Shown: piece after piece, positions 36,318 through 44,641 of the stretch
How the letters are laid out: the number at the start of each line of letters is the position of its first letter
Position numbering within the stretch: position 1 is the first letter of the stretch
Source of the DNA: G020353115 sp964389685
GTDB lineage: Bacteria > Bacteroidota > Bacteroidia > Bacteroidales > VadinHA17
Direction of reading: 5' to 3'
NCBI GenBank assembly: GCA_964389685.1
Contig: CAYMFM010000006.1
Coordinates: forward strand, 1-64,000
DNA: 64,000 nt
The notes under the pieces: generated by a model
Seen by the model: the letters and a program-made list of their open reading frames with translations, nothing else
Database searches by the model: none
Told to the model about the DNA's origin: nothing
Position numbers and translations under genes: made by a program

Positions 36318-36839
36318 ATGAGCAATTTTAAAGAGGATCTTAGAAAAGTTGAAGCATTTGTATTTGACGTTGATGGAGTTTTGTCCTCCCAGATCATGCC
36401 CTTGCACCCGGGGGGAGAACCCATGCGAACCATAAACATAAAAGATGGATATGCTCTTCAGCTTGCAGTTAAAAAATCGTATCACATTGCAGTGATCACC
36501 GGTGGGAATTCCGATGCGGTAAGGAAACGGTTTGAAGGGTTGGGTATCACAGACATTTACTTCAGGGCACACGATAAGAAAGAGGATTTTATGGATTTCA
36601 TCACAAAATATGATCTTCATCCCTCAAAAGTGCTCTATATGGGAGATGATCTTCCGGATTTTGAAGTGATGCAGCTTGTTGGCTTTCCAACCTGTCCGGC
36701 TGATGCAGTCGTTGAGATCAAACAGATATCGAAGTACATCTCCAATTATAATGGGGGAGATGGTTGTGTGAGGGATATCCTGGAACAGGTTCTCCGGCTG
36801 CACAATAAATGGATGGATACTGATGCTTTTTCCTGGTAA
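36318..36839 (+). CDS. KdsC-like HAD-IIIA phosphatase
   Basis: 173 residues. HAD motif I is FVFDVDGVLSS (nucleophile D17, acid D19), motif II is AVITGGNSDA and motif IV is VLYMGDDLPDFEVM. There is no cap domain, as in tetrameric KDO-8-phosphate phosphatases, which release inorganic phosphate in lipopolysaccharide core synthesis. The substrate is inferred from family resemblance, since no other kds gene is adjacent. The stop is 11 bp before the UbiA gene. Confidence 0.87.
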   Translation: MSNFKEDLRKVEAFVFDVDGVLSSQIMPLHPGGEPMRTINIKDGYALQLAVKKSYHIAVITGGNSDAVRKRFEGLGITDIYFRAHDKKEDFMDFITKYDLHPSKVLYMGDDLPDFEVMQLVGFPTCPADAVVEIKQISKYISNYNGGDGCVRDILEQVLRLHNKWMDTDAFSW

Positions 36840-36850
36840 ACGATAACGCT

Positions 36851-37837
36851 ATGATCGCCTTTTTAAAGCTCATACGCATTCAAAACCTGTTTATCGTTGC
36901 ACTTACACAATATATGATGAGATGGTGTATCATCCATCCCATATTAAGCCACCTGACTGTCATACAAAACAACGAAGCCATCCGCTTACCGGCATTTGAG
37001 CTGCAATTCAGTGAGTTCAATTTTTTCCTTCTTGTTCTCTCAACGGTGTTCCTTACAGCAGCTGGTTATGTGATAAATGACTATTTTGATGCCAAGACAG
37101 ATTTGCTCAATCATCCCGGAAAGGTGATCGTAGGAAAGGTCATTCCCCGGCGTATGGCTATGGCAAGTCATATCATACTGAACATCCTGGGGATCGTTAT
37201 CGGAGTCTATATCTCCTTTTTTGTGGGAATGCCCTTCCTGGTTATCATTTTCATTACAGTTTCCGGTTTACTCTGGTTCTATTCAACTACCTATAAAAGG
37301 CAGTTTCTGATTGGCAACCTGATCGTTGCACTGCTTACCGCACTGGTACCCATTATTGTAGTGCTGTTTGAGATCCCGCTGCTGAACAGATCGTATGGTC
37401 ATCTGCTATTGCAATACGACACATCCCTCAGTGTATTGGTAGCATGGGTCGCCGGGTTCTCCTTTTTTGCCTTCATTACAACCCTGACCAGGGAGATCAT
37501 TAAAGATATCGAGGATTTTGAAGGGGATAGTGCATACGGTCGAAGAACCTTGCCCATTGTACTTGGTGTTCCAAACTCAAAATGGATTGTTGTTGGCTTG
37601 CATATCATCACCGTTGCAGCACTGGTATTTGTCTATTTCAAGTACCTGAGAGATAATATCACTTTGATCTATATGAGTATAACCTTGCTTTTACCTTACA
37701 TCCTGTTGACATACCGGATAGTAAAAGCAGATAAAAAATCAGATTATCATTTTGCCAGCAACCTGTCGAAGTTTATCATGTTAGCCGGAATTTTCTATTC
37801 ATTGGTTGTTTATTATATCATTTCCTTTAGGTTTTAG
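36851..37837 (+). CDS. UbiA-family prenyltransferase (geranylgeranylglycerol-phosphate type)
   Basis: 328 residues and about eight to nine membrane helices. The two Asp-rich prenyl-diphosphate/Mg motifs are NDYFDAKTD and DIEDFEGD. In Bacteroidota annotations such proteins are called (S)-2,3-di-O-geranylgeranylglyceryl phosphate synthase-like, but other UbiA enzymes make menaquinone or haem, so the acceptor is uncertain. It ends exactly one base before the start of the Maf gene. Confidence 0.87.
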   Translation: MIAFLKLIRIQNLFIVALTQYMMRWCIIHPILSHLTVIQNNEAIRLPAFELQFSEFNFFLLVLSTVFLTAAGYVINDYFDAKTDLLNHPGKVIVGKVIPRRMAMASHIILNILGIVIGVYISFFVGMPFLVIIFITVSGLLWFYSTTYKRQFLIGNLIVALLTALVPIIVVLFEIPLLNRSYGHLLLQYDTSLSVLVAWVAGFSFFAFITTLTREIIKDIEDFEGDSAYGRRTLPIVLGVPNSKWIVVGLHIITVAALVFVYFKYLRDNITLIYMSITLLLPYILLTYRIVKADKKSDYHFASNLSKFIMLAGIFYSLVVYYIISFRF

Positions 37838-38428
37838 GTGTTGTCAATTCTGGAGAATATCAAAGGTAAGAAGGTGATTCTCGCCTCAAAATCACCGCGT
37901 CGTCATTTCCTGTTGGGAGAACTTGGAATTGATTTTGAGATCGTGGAGAATCATGATGTGGAAGAGGAATATCCCCCGGACATGAAACCCGAAGAGATAC
38001 CGGTATACCTGGCACGAAAAAAAGCAGCAGAATTCTCCGGAACCCTCAGTCAGGATACCATTCTGATCACTGCCGATACAATTGTATGGTGCGACGGGAG
38101 TGTCCTTAACAAACCCACGGATAGAGAAGATGCCTGCCGGATCCTGAAGAAATTATCGGGGAACAAGCATACTGTGGTTACAGGTGTCTGCATCCTGTCG
38201 CTGAACAAAGAGGTGTCCTTTTATGCAACGACGGATGTCTATTTTGCCAGCCTCACTGAAGAGGAGATAGATCACTATCTTCAGGAGTATAAACCGTATG
38301 ACAAAGCCGGTGCCTATGGTATCCAGGAATGGATCGGCTATATTGGCATTGAAAAAATCGATGGTTCATATTTTAACGTGATGGGACTTCCCATCCAGAA
38401 ACTATATCGGGAACTGAAAAATTTTTAA
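37838..38428 (+). CDS. maf: Maf-like nucleoside triphosphate pyrophosphatase
   Basis: 196 residues with the Maf/HAM1-like fold: ILASKSPRRHFLLGELG (substrate loop), TADTIVW, and AGAYGIQEWIGYIGIEKIDG. Maf proteins hydrolyse dTTP/UTP or modified nucleotides to monophosphates. The start is unusual: the frame begins at GTG 37838, directly abutting the UbiA stop codon, with TTG at 37841 as the alternative. There is no ATG before the conserved region, suggesting translation by termination-reinitiation. Confidence 0.93.
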   Translation: MLSILENIKGKKVILASKSPRRHFLLGELGIDFEIVENHDVEEEYPPDMKPEEIPVYLARKKAAEFSGTLSQDTILITADTIVWCDGSVLNKPTDREDACRILKKLSGNKHTVVTGVCILSLNKEVSFYATTDVYFASLTEEEIDHYLQEYKPYDKAGAYGIQEWIGYIGIEKIDGSYFNVMGLPIQKLYRELKNF

Positions 38429-38446
38429 TCCTTAAATGTTCGTATT

Positions 38447-40612
38447 ATGATAAAAAGAATAATCACCGGTTTATTGACCCTGGTAATCATTACTCATTTC
38501 GTTGCCAGGGCAGACGAGGGAATGTGGATCCCACTTCTTCTCGAAAAATACAATATCAGCATCATGCAGGAGAACGGGTTTAAGCTGACTGCTGAAGATA
38601 TTTACAGCATCAATCAGGCATGCATGAAAGATGCCGTGGTCAATTTTGGGGGATGTACAGCCGAATTGATCTCGGGTGAGGGGTTGATCATTACCAATCA
38701 CCATTGCGGAGAAGGCCGCATCCGGGCACACTCGACTGTTGAGAACGATTACCTGAAAAATGGTTTCTGGGCAATGAGCAGGGATGAGGAATTACCGAAT
38801 CCCGGTTTACGGGTTTCTATCCTGATCCGGATGGAAGATGTTACGGATGAGATCCTGAATGTCCTGGATGATGGGATGGATGAGAAAACAAGGCAGAAGG
38901 CGATTCGAAATACAAGCAGCGAACTGGTTGCAGAGGCAACCCGCGATACGCACTATACAGCAAACATCAGGCCCTTTTACCAGGGGAACCAGTATTTCCT
39001 GTTTGTGAATGAGGTATTCTACGACGTGCGACTGGTGGGTGCCCCTCCGGCAACTATTGGCAGTTTTGGCGGCGATACTGATAACTGGATGTGGCCAAGA
39101 CATACCGGTGACTTTTCACTGTTCAGGATCTATGCCGGAAAAGATAACATGCCAGCACCCTATTCCGCTGAAAATGTACCCTATAAACCGAAAAAATTCT
39201 TTCCCATCTCGCTGAAAGGAGTCCAGGAAGATGACTTTACCATGGTCTTCGGCTACCCCGGCAGCACCTTCGAATACAAGCCTTCATTTCACCTTGAAAT
39301 GTTGTCCCGGTACATCAATCCGGAATTTATCAAGGTCAGGGGTAAAAAGATTGAGATCATTGATGCTGCAATGAACCAAAGCCCTAAAATCCGGATACAG
39401 TATACTTCAAAAGCTTCCGGGATCAGTAATTCCTGGAAACGATGGATAGGAGAGAATAAGGGGCTGGAAAATCTCGATGCCATTGCAAAGAAAAAGAAGT
39501 TCGAAAAGGCATTCCAGGAATGGGCTGATGCGGATGAGGCGAGAAAAAGAGCATATGGAGATATCCTGAGCCAGTATGAAAAAATATACGAGCATTTAAC
39601 CGATTATACCTTTCTGGATAATTATTACAATGAAACATTTTTCCGGAGAGGGATTGAAGTCGTTTCGTTTGCAGGTCAGTTTGTGTCGCTTGCAGATCTT
39701 GTTGATTCGGATGCCTCTGAAGAGGAAATCGGGAATGCAGTAGAAAGACTTACATCACAGACAGAACGGTTCTTTAACGATTATGATAAACCGACCGATC
39801 AAAAACTGTTCGTGGCATTGCTTACTCTCTTTAGCGAAAACGTAACTCCGGAATATCAACCGGAAAGCGTTAAACAGACTAACCAGAAGTTTTCCGGTGA
39901 TTTTAACGGATATGCCGATTGGTTCTTTAAGAAAACATTCTTCGCTGATCAGCAACAGGTGCTTGACTTCCTGGCTGCCTTTACGGCAAAAAAGGCAAAA
40001 AAGATCCTGAAAGATCCTGCCTGCCAGTTGTTTATGGAAGCAAGCATGATACATGTTTTACAGATCCTGCCCGAATACAATAAGTTGAATGAGGATCTTC
40101 GTAAACTGGACAGGGTCTACATGAAGGCACAGATGGAATTCCAGCCGGAAAAGGTGTTTTATCCCGATGCCAACAGTACCGTGCGGGTAACCTACGGGAA
40201 GGTAAAAGGATACTACCCGAGAGATGCAGAATATTTTCTTCCCTACACTACCCTGGAAGGGATCATAGAGAAAGATAATCCTGAAATTTACGATTATGAT
40301 GTGCCGGATAAACTGAAGGAACTCTATCGTGTCCGCGACTACGGGAGGTATGGGGAAAACAATCAAATGCATGTCTGTTTTATTGCTACCAATCATACGA
40401 CAGGGGGTAACTCGGGAAGCCCGGTTATAAATGCGGAAGGACACCTGATAGGAGTGAATTTTGACCGTGCATGGGAAGGGGTGATGAGTGATCTGATGTA
40501 CAATCCTGAGAAATGCAGAAACATCTCCCTGGATATCCGGTTCGCCCTGTTTATCATCGATAAGTTTGCAGGTGCCGGATACCTGCTGGAAGAGATGGAA
40601 CTGGTGGAGTAA
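38447..40612 (+). CDS. dpp11: S46-family dipeptidyl peptidase, DPP11-like (Asp/Glu specific)
   Basis: 721 residues. A signal peptide (about 1-22, ending HFVARA) directs it to the periplasm. The chymotrypsin-fold catalytic residues are in TNHHCGEGRIRAHS (H85/H86) and GGNSGSP (S656). The exopeptidase signatures GFWAMSR and SFGGDTDNWMWPRHTGDFS are present. Eighteen residues after the catalytic Ser lies Arg, in FDRAWEG. Family knowledge places Arg there in DPP11, which removes dipeptides with Asp/Glu at P1, and Gly in DPP7. The end (VDIR-like LDIRFALFIIDKFAGAG) is standard. It suggests peptide-based growth. Last gene of the string starting at 35472. Confidence 0.9.
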   Translation: MIKRIITGLLTLVIITHFVARADEGMWIPLLLEKYNISIMQENGFKLTAEDIYSINQACMKDAVVNFGGCTAELISGEGLIITNHHCGEGRIRAHSTVENDYLKNGFWAMSRDEELPNPGLRVSILIRMEDVTDEILNVLDDGMDEKTRQKAIRNTSSELVAEATRDTHYTANIRPFYQGNQYFLFVNEVFYDVRLVGAPPATIGSFGGDTDNWMWPRHTGDFSLFRIYAGKDNMPAPYSAENVPYKPKKFFPISLKGVQEDDFTMVFGYPGSTFEYKPSFHLEMLSRYINPEFIKVRGKKIEIIDAAMNQSPKIRIQYTSKASGISNSWKRWIGENKGLENLDAIAKKKKFEKAFQEWADADEARKRAYGDILSQYEKIYEHLTDYTFLDNYYNETFFRRGIEVVSFAGQFVSLADLVDSDASEEEIGNAVERLTSQTERFFNDYDKPTDQKLFVALLTLFSENVTPEYQPESVKQTNQKFSGDFNGYADWFFKKTFFADQQQVLDFLAAFTAKKAKKILKDPACQLFMEASMIHVLQILPEYNKLNEDLRKLDRVYMKAQMEFQPEKVFYPDANSTVRVTYGKVKGYYPRDAEYFLPYTTLEGIIEKDNPEIYDYDVPDKLKELYRVRDYGRYGENNQMHVCFIATNHTTGGNSGSPVINAEGHLIGVNFDRAWEGVMSDLMYNPEKCRNISLDIRFALFIIDKFAGAGYLLEEMELVE

Positions 40613-41518
40613 GTGAGACACATTATTCAAGAAGCGAAGCTGAATTGAATGATGCATGTCGAACTTATCCTGACATCAACCTATTGGTGGATCGTCAGGA
40701 TCTCAAGCAAAAAGATACCCGCCTGCCGCCTGCCTGGACGGCAGTCAGGGACGGGCAGGAAAGTAATGCCATAGTCCCGCCTGCCGTCGGGCAGGCATCC
40801 TCCCGTAGGTGGCAAAAGATTCGCAAAGAGCTGTTTTATAATGGTTTATACTTTGCGAGCTTAGCTTTTTCCTTTGCGTTCTTTGCGTGAAAAGCAGTTT
40901 TGACACAGCCCCTGAGGGGTGTGTTATATGAAATAGGAAATAGTTTGGATAATAATAGTGCATTTTAAAATGACCATATCCTTGGAATCGATTGGATAAT
41001 ACAGAGTTATTCGAAATCATCTGGGAAAAAACTTTATCCGATCTACGCCACAAAATCATGAAATCATTGAATATTTACGACAGAGTGTTTGTAAATATGG
41101 GGGGAGATCACCTTAAAACTCAGAAAGAGGAACTAAACACTGAGTTTAACCGGAATTTTATGTTTTGATTTACAATGGGCAAAGCCCCGAAGCTCCGAAG
41201 GAAGTCCTACGGGAGGATCTCTTTGGGAGACTCCGGAGAATTACAAATGAAAGTATTTCAGGAAATAATTTATCTTTGCCCGGAAACAAATGCCGTAAAG
41301 GGAAGGATAAAGGATAAAGGACAAGATAAGAGTCCATAGTCTCCATTAACAAGCAAGAACAGATAACAACGTCCCGAAGGGACTGGCAGGTAACAGGTAA
41401 CCATTTTAATGGCTGTATTCTTGATTTAAAATAAATGACGTCCCATATTGACTAAAAAAAACGAAAACCTCCGCCTTCGTTACAGCCTTCACCAAGGTTT
41501 CGGCAGTCGAAGAAAACT
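40613..41518. other. 906-bp non-coding region with GC-rich inverted repeats and small hairpins
   Basis: No believable gene. It contains GCCTGCC/GGCAGGC stems (about 40778-40796); three CTTTGCG words (40851, 40872, 40881) opposed by CGCAAAG at 40822; a CCCC-TGA-GGGG hairpin flanked by ACACA/TGTGT (about 40901-40920); and overlapping short stems at 41188-41235 (GGGC-AAA-GCCC, TCTC-TTT-GGGAGA, CTCCGGAG). A GTCCC-GAA-GGGAC hairpin lies at 41371-41383. Such debris is typical of repeat-decorated intergenic DNA; no mobile-element protein was found. Confidence 0.55.
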
Positions 41519-42643
41519 ATGGCGGACAATGGAAAACTAATTGTGAAACAATTTACACACATAGGCGTTGTTAAAAACCGGTTTAATGAGCCGGCAGAAC
41601 CTGCTGTGATAAAAACGGAGGAGAGTATGATAGAGGTTTCCAGTGAGTTCTCTGAAGGATTGTTCAGGATTGAGGACTCGAAATACCTCGATATCCTTTT
41701 CCTGTTCGACCGTTCAAAAGGTTTCAACCTGAAGAGCCCGGTCTTCTCGGGTGAAGTAAAAGGAGTATTCGCCTCCAGGAGCCCTCACCGGCCGTCTCCT
41801 GTAGGCCTTTCAACGGTTAAACTACTCAGCCGGTCAGATAATGAGCTGGTGGTATCGGGTCTGGATGCTTTGAATGGGTCCCCGGTAATTGATATTAAGC
41901 CCTCTGATAGAACCTTTTCCGATGAGGAACTGGAAGTAATCCGGTATAACAACATGAAAGCAAATCCAAGAAAGGAGATCGGACAATACATCCAGGCAGG
42001 ACAATTGGACAGGCTTTTGATCATGGCGGCACAACTGCATGGGCATTATTGTCCGGGGCTGGCTCTGGGTGTCATCGCCGGTGCACACGGTATGCAGGAA
42101 TTGGATCCGCATTCTGACGGACTGGAAGAGCTGTTAGCCATCGTTGAAACCAATAACTGTTTTTCGGATGGTATTCAGTTTGTTACAGGCTGTAGTTTTG
42201 GGAATAATGCTTTGATTTTCAAAGATACCGGCAAAGTAGCCTGTTCCCTGGTGGATCGAAACGGGGAAGGAATACGGTTTGTGATGAAGCAGGAAGCACA
42301 GGAATACATGCATGCTGTTTATCCTGAATTTTCACCTGCATTCGATAAGGTTGTCGATGATCACGATCGTAGCGTTGAAACCGTTACAGAGTTCAAAACC
42401 GGGGGACTTAAAAAAGCGTTTGCCGTTCTTGATCTGGATTTTGATCATTTGTTTATACGTCAGACACTGAAAGATAGTGCTGTCCCTGGTTATGCTCCTT
42501 CGCATGAAAGCCTGGTTTGTTCAAACTGCAATGAGAGCATCATGGCTTCCCGGAGCGTTGAAAAGGAGGGAAAGATATATTGCCTTGAATGTGCCGGGGA
42601 AAACGTTAACCGGCTCACCGGTGCTGGGATTATTACTGAATGA
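41519..42643 (+). CDS. TrmO (TsaA/UPF0066) - FmdE - zinc-ribbon fusion protein
   Basis: 374 residues with three parts. Residues about 8-135 are a TsaA/TrmO-like SAM-binding domain (THIGVVKNRF, SRSPHRPSPVGLS at 86-98); TrmO methylates t6A37 of tRNA. Residues about 160-300 are an FmdE-like domain with LHGHYCPGLALGVIAG (H174, H176, C178) and NCFSDGIQFVTGCSFGN (C214, C225), the metal-binding motif of formylmethanofuran dehydrogenase subunit E relatives. A C-terminal zinc ribbon has C334/C337 and C355/C358. I am not aware of a function for this combination. A nickel-transporter-like gene follows 28 bp later, suggesting a metal-related role. No methanofuran genes are in the window. Confidence 0.82.
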   Translation: MADNGKLIVKQFTHIGVVKNRFNEPAEPAVIKTEESMIEVSSEFSEGLFRIEDSKYLDILFLFDRSKGFNLKSPVFSGEVKGVFASRSPHRPSPVGLSTVKLLSRSDNELVVSGLDALNGSPVIDIKPSDRTFSDEELEVIRYNNMKANPRKEIGQYIQAGQLDRLLIMAAQLHGHYCPGLALGVIAGAHGMQELDPHSDGLEELLAIVETNNCFSDGIQFVTGCSFGNNALIFKDTGKVACSLVDRNGEGIRFVMKQEAQEYMHAVYPEFSPAFDKVVDDHDRSVETVTEFKTGGLKKAFAVLDLDFDHLFIRQTLKDSAVPGYAPSHESLVCSNCNESIMASRSVEKEGKIYCLECAGENVNRLTGAGIITE

Positions 42644-42648
42644 TTTTT

Positions 42649-42656
42649 TATCTTTG
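42649..42656 (+). promoter_or_regulatory. -7 promoter box upstream of the NicO-like gene
   Basis: TATCTTTG matches TAnnTTTG exactly and lies just after the stop codon of the fusion gene, 15 bp before the next ATG. No TTTG occurs at -33. It may give the transporter an independent transcript with a very short leader. Confidence 0.45.
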
Positions 42657-42671
42657 TCAAATTAACTTGTT

Positions 42672-43385
42672 ATGCTTTCAACTGAAATTCAAATACTGCT
42701 CGTAACTGCAGCATCCATAGGGTTTTTTCATACCCTGCTGGGGCCGGATCACTATCTGCCGTTTATTGTCATGGCCAGAGCCAGACAATGGTCTATGGTT
42801 AAAACAACATGGGTTACTATAGCCTGCGGAGTGGGGCATGTCGGTAGTTCAATCCTTCTTGGTTTGATAGGAATTGCATTTGGGATCGGCATCAACAGGT
42901 TAACGGGCATCGAATCGGTCCGGGGCAGCATAGCCGGGTGGTTATTTATTGCTTTCGGGCTGGTCTATTTTATCTGGGGACTCCGCAGAGCTTACCGCAA
43001 CAAACCGCATAAGCACATTCATGTTCACGAAAATGGAACCTACCATGCCCACGAGCATGTACATCAGGAAAACCATGTACATGTTCACGATAATCATAAA
43101 AAGAACCTTACCCCCTGGGTATTGTTTGTCATTTTCATCCTTGGCCCCTGTGAGCCGCTAATCCCAATACTGATGTATCCAGCAGCACAAAACAGCATGT
43201 CAGACCTGGTTTTGATCAGCATCGTTTTCGGATTGGTAACGATACTCACTATGTTATCCATTGTGCTGGTCAGCACGTTTGGAATCAGCTTTCTGCCCCT
43301 CGGCAAGCTCGAGCGGTTTACACATGCCATCGCCGGCGCCATTATCCTGTTGAGCGGAATCGGGATCCAGTTTTTGGGGTTGTAA
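42672..43385 (+). CDS. NicO/UreH-type nickel or cobalt transporter with His-rich loop
   Basis: 237 residues and about six membrane helices. GFFHTLLGPDHYLPF near the start resembles the HxxxxDH metal motif of NicO/RcnA/UreH transporters. A cytoplasmic or periplasmic loop (about 115-146) is packed with histidines (HKHIHVHENG, HAHEHVHQENHVHVHDNH), typical of Ni/Co handling. It lies between a metal-domain fusion gene and a nickel hydrogenase operon, so nickel supply is the natural guess. Direction (import or export) cannot be decided: RcnA proteins export, while other NicO members import. Confidence 0.83.
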   Translation: MLSTEIQILLVTAASIGFFHTLLGPDHYLPFIVMARARQWSMVKTTWVTIACGVGHVGSSILLGLIGIAFGIGINRLTGIESVRGSIAGWLFIAFGLVYFIWGLRRAYRNKPHKHIHVHENGTYHAHEHVHQENHVHVHDNHKKNLTPWVLFVIFILGPCEPLIPILMYPAAQNSMSDLVLISIVFGLVTILTMLSIVLVSTFGISFLPLGKLERFTHAIAGAIILLSGIGIQFLGL

Positions 43386-43553
43386 TGAGGTTAATTCGAT
43401 CTTAAAGGAAACATTCAAGTTGAATCCCTGCGGGGAGCCTAAAAAGTTCAAGGTACAGAATACAGAGGACAGTATTAAAGAGGTGAGTAATGAGTAAAAA
43501 ATGGTACTCGGTCCTCGGTGCTGGCTAAAAAAGTGACACCTTACCTTCCGGAT

Positions 43554-43624
43554 ATCATCACTCATCACTCATCACTCATCATTCATAATTCCCCACTCAC
43601 CTCTCAATCATCAATCATCACTCA
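43554..43624. repeat. Low-complexity degenerate CTCATCA tract
   Basis: A pyrimidine-rich run built from CATCACT / CATCATT words (three consecutive CTCATCA units followed by looser copies), ending in the last bases of the DHODH-like gene. A complementary-type tract of GTGAGT/GAGTGA words occurs at about 53550-53580 and 53780-53810. No flanking duplication or gene is attached. Confidence 0.6.
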
Positions 43625-44605
43625 TCATTCCATTTCCCCCATCGTCTTCTTAATGAACTGTATCCGTTCAAAAGCAGCAGCATTTTCTTTCCGAACCATT
43701 TTCCCTTGAAAATCGCTCACCGCATCATATCCGAATTTTTTCATCCATCGGATCATATCATCAATGATTTTATTGATGTACTCGATGCCGTGTTTATAGA
43801 GTGTGCTGGCTACCTGTACTGCATCTGCCCCTACCAGGAGCTGCTTGATGATCCCTCCGGAATCATGAATTCCGGTGCCGGCAGCCAGGCTACACTTCAG
43901 TTCCGGTGATAAGACGCTGATCCAGCGCAATGCTTCGGTTGCCTCCTGTGGCGAACTGATGATGTTGCTTGATACCAGGCTCATTTTGTTGATGTCGATA
44001 TCCGGCCGGTAAAATCGGTTAAAGAGAACGAGCGCATCGGCACCGGCTTCATCCAGGTGATGGGCGATCTTATAAAGGTTGGTAAAACTATTACCCAGTT
44101 TCACGGCAACCGGAATAGTACACTTCTTTTTGACATCCTTGATGATCTGGATGTACATGTTTTCAATCGTCTGACTGTCGACCTTTTTGTTAAAGGGGTA
44201 AATGGCAATGTTCAGTTCCAGCCCATCCGCCCCGGCTTCCGCTATCCGGGAAGCAAAGGAGGTCCATTCACTTGCTGAGATACAGTTGATGCTGGCGAAT
44301 ACCGGGATAGTAACGGAGGCCTTCGTCTCTTTGATGAGATTCAGGTAAGCATCAACACCCTCCTTTTTAGAGAATTTATTCAGGTATTCGATCGCTTCGG
44401 GATACCAGAAGTACATATCCTCCTGTTCCATCAGTGCTTTTGGGTCGTGGATCAATTGCTCTTCGAAAAGAGATTTCAGGATTACGGCTCCGGCACCACT
44501 TTCTGCGATTCGTTTTATGCGGTCAACCGATTTTGTAAGTCCTGAACTGCTAACAATAATGGGATTGCGCAGGGTTAATCCCATATACTCTGTGGTGAGG
44601 TTCAT
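43625..44605 (-). CDS. Dihydroorotate dehydrogenase-like FMN protein in the hydrogenase operon
   Basis: 326 residues of the class 1 DHODH TIM-barrel type (LTTEYMGLTLRNPIIVSSSG ... GADALVLFNRFYRPDID ... AGTGIHDSGGIIKQLLVGADAVQV). The loop that in true DHODH reads ELNxSCPN is here ELNIAIYPF, so the catalytic Cys/Ser is absent and orotate synthesis is unlikely. A C-terminal extension of about 40 residues follows the barrel. It begins 36 bp after the hydrogenase maturation protease gene on the same strand, so it is the sixth and last full-length gene of the hox operon. A flavin-dependent role connected with NAD(P)H or hydrogenase electrons is possible but unproven. Confidence 0.82.
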   Translation of the reverse strand: MNLTTEYMGLTLRNPIIVSSSGLTKSVDRIKRIAESGAGAVILKSLFEEQLIHDPKALMEQEDMYFWYPEAIEYLNKFSKKEGVDAYLNLIKETKASVTIPVFASINCISASEWTSFASRIAEAGADGLELNIAIYPFNKKVDSQTIENMYIQIIKDVKKKCTIPVAVKLGNSFTNLYKIAHHLDEAGADALVLFNRFYRPDIDINKMSLVSSNIISSPQEATEALRWISVLSPELKCSLAAGTGIHDSGGIIKQLLVGADAVQVASTLYKHGIEYINKIIDDMIRWMKKFGYDAVSDFQGKMVRKENAAAFERIQFIKKTMGEME

Positions 44606-44641
44606 CGCTCTGTTTTATTTTGTTGAGGTAATGTGTTCAAA

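Noticed and set aside
40645..40890. An 81-codon open frame in the gap after dpp11
   Set aside because: Its sequence is built from the GC-rich inverted repeats and CTTTGCG words, has no family resemblance and no promoter or neighbour support.
43554..43624. CRISPR array
   Set aside because: The repeat units are 7 bp, degenerate and contiguous, without spacers or cas genes.
43625..44605. Annotation as pyrD (dihydroorotate dehydrogenase)
   Set aside because: The catalytic SCPN-type loop is replaced by AIYPF and the context is a hydrogenase operon, so only a DHODH-like label is justified.
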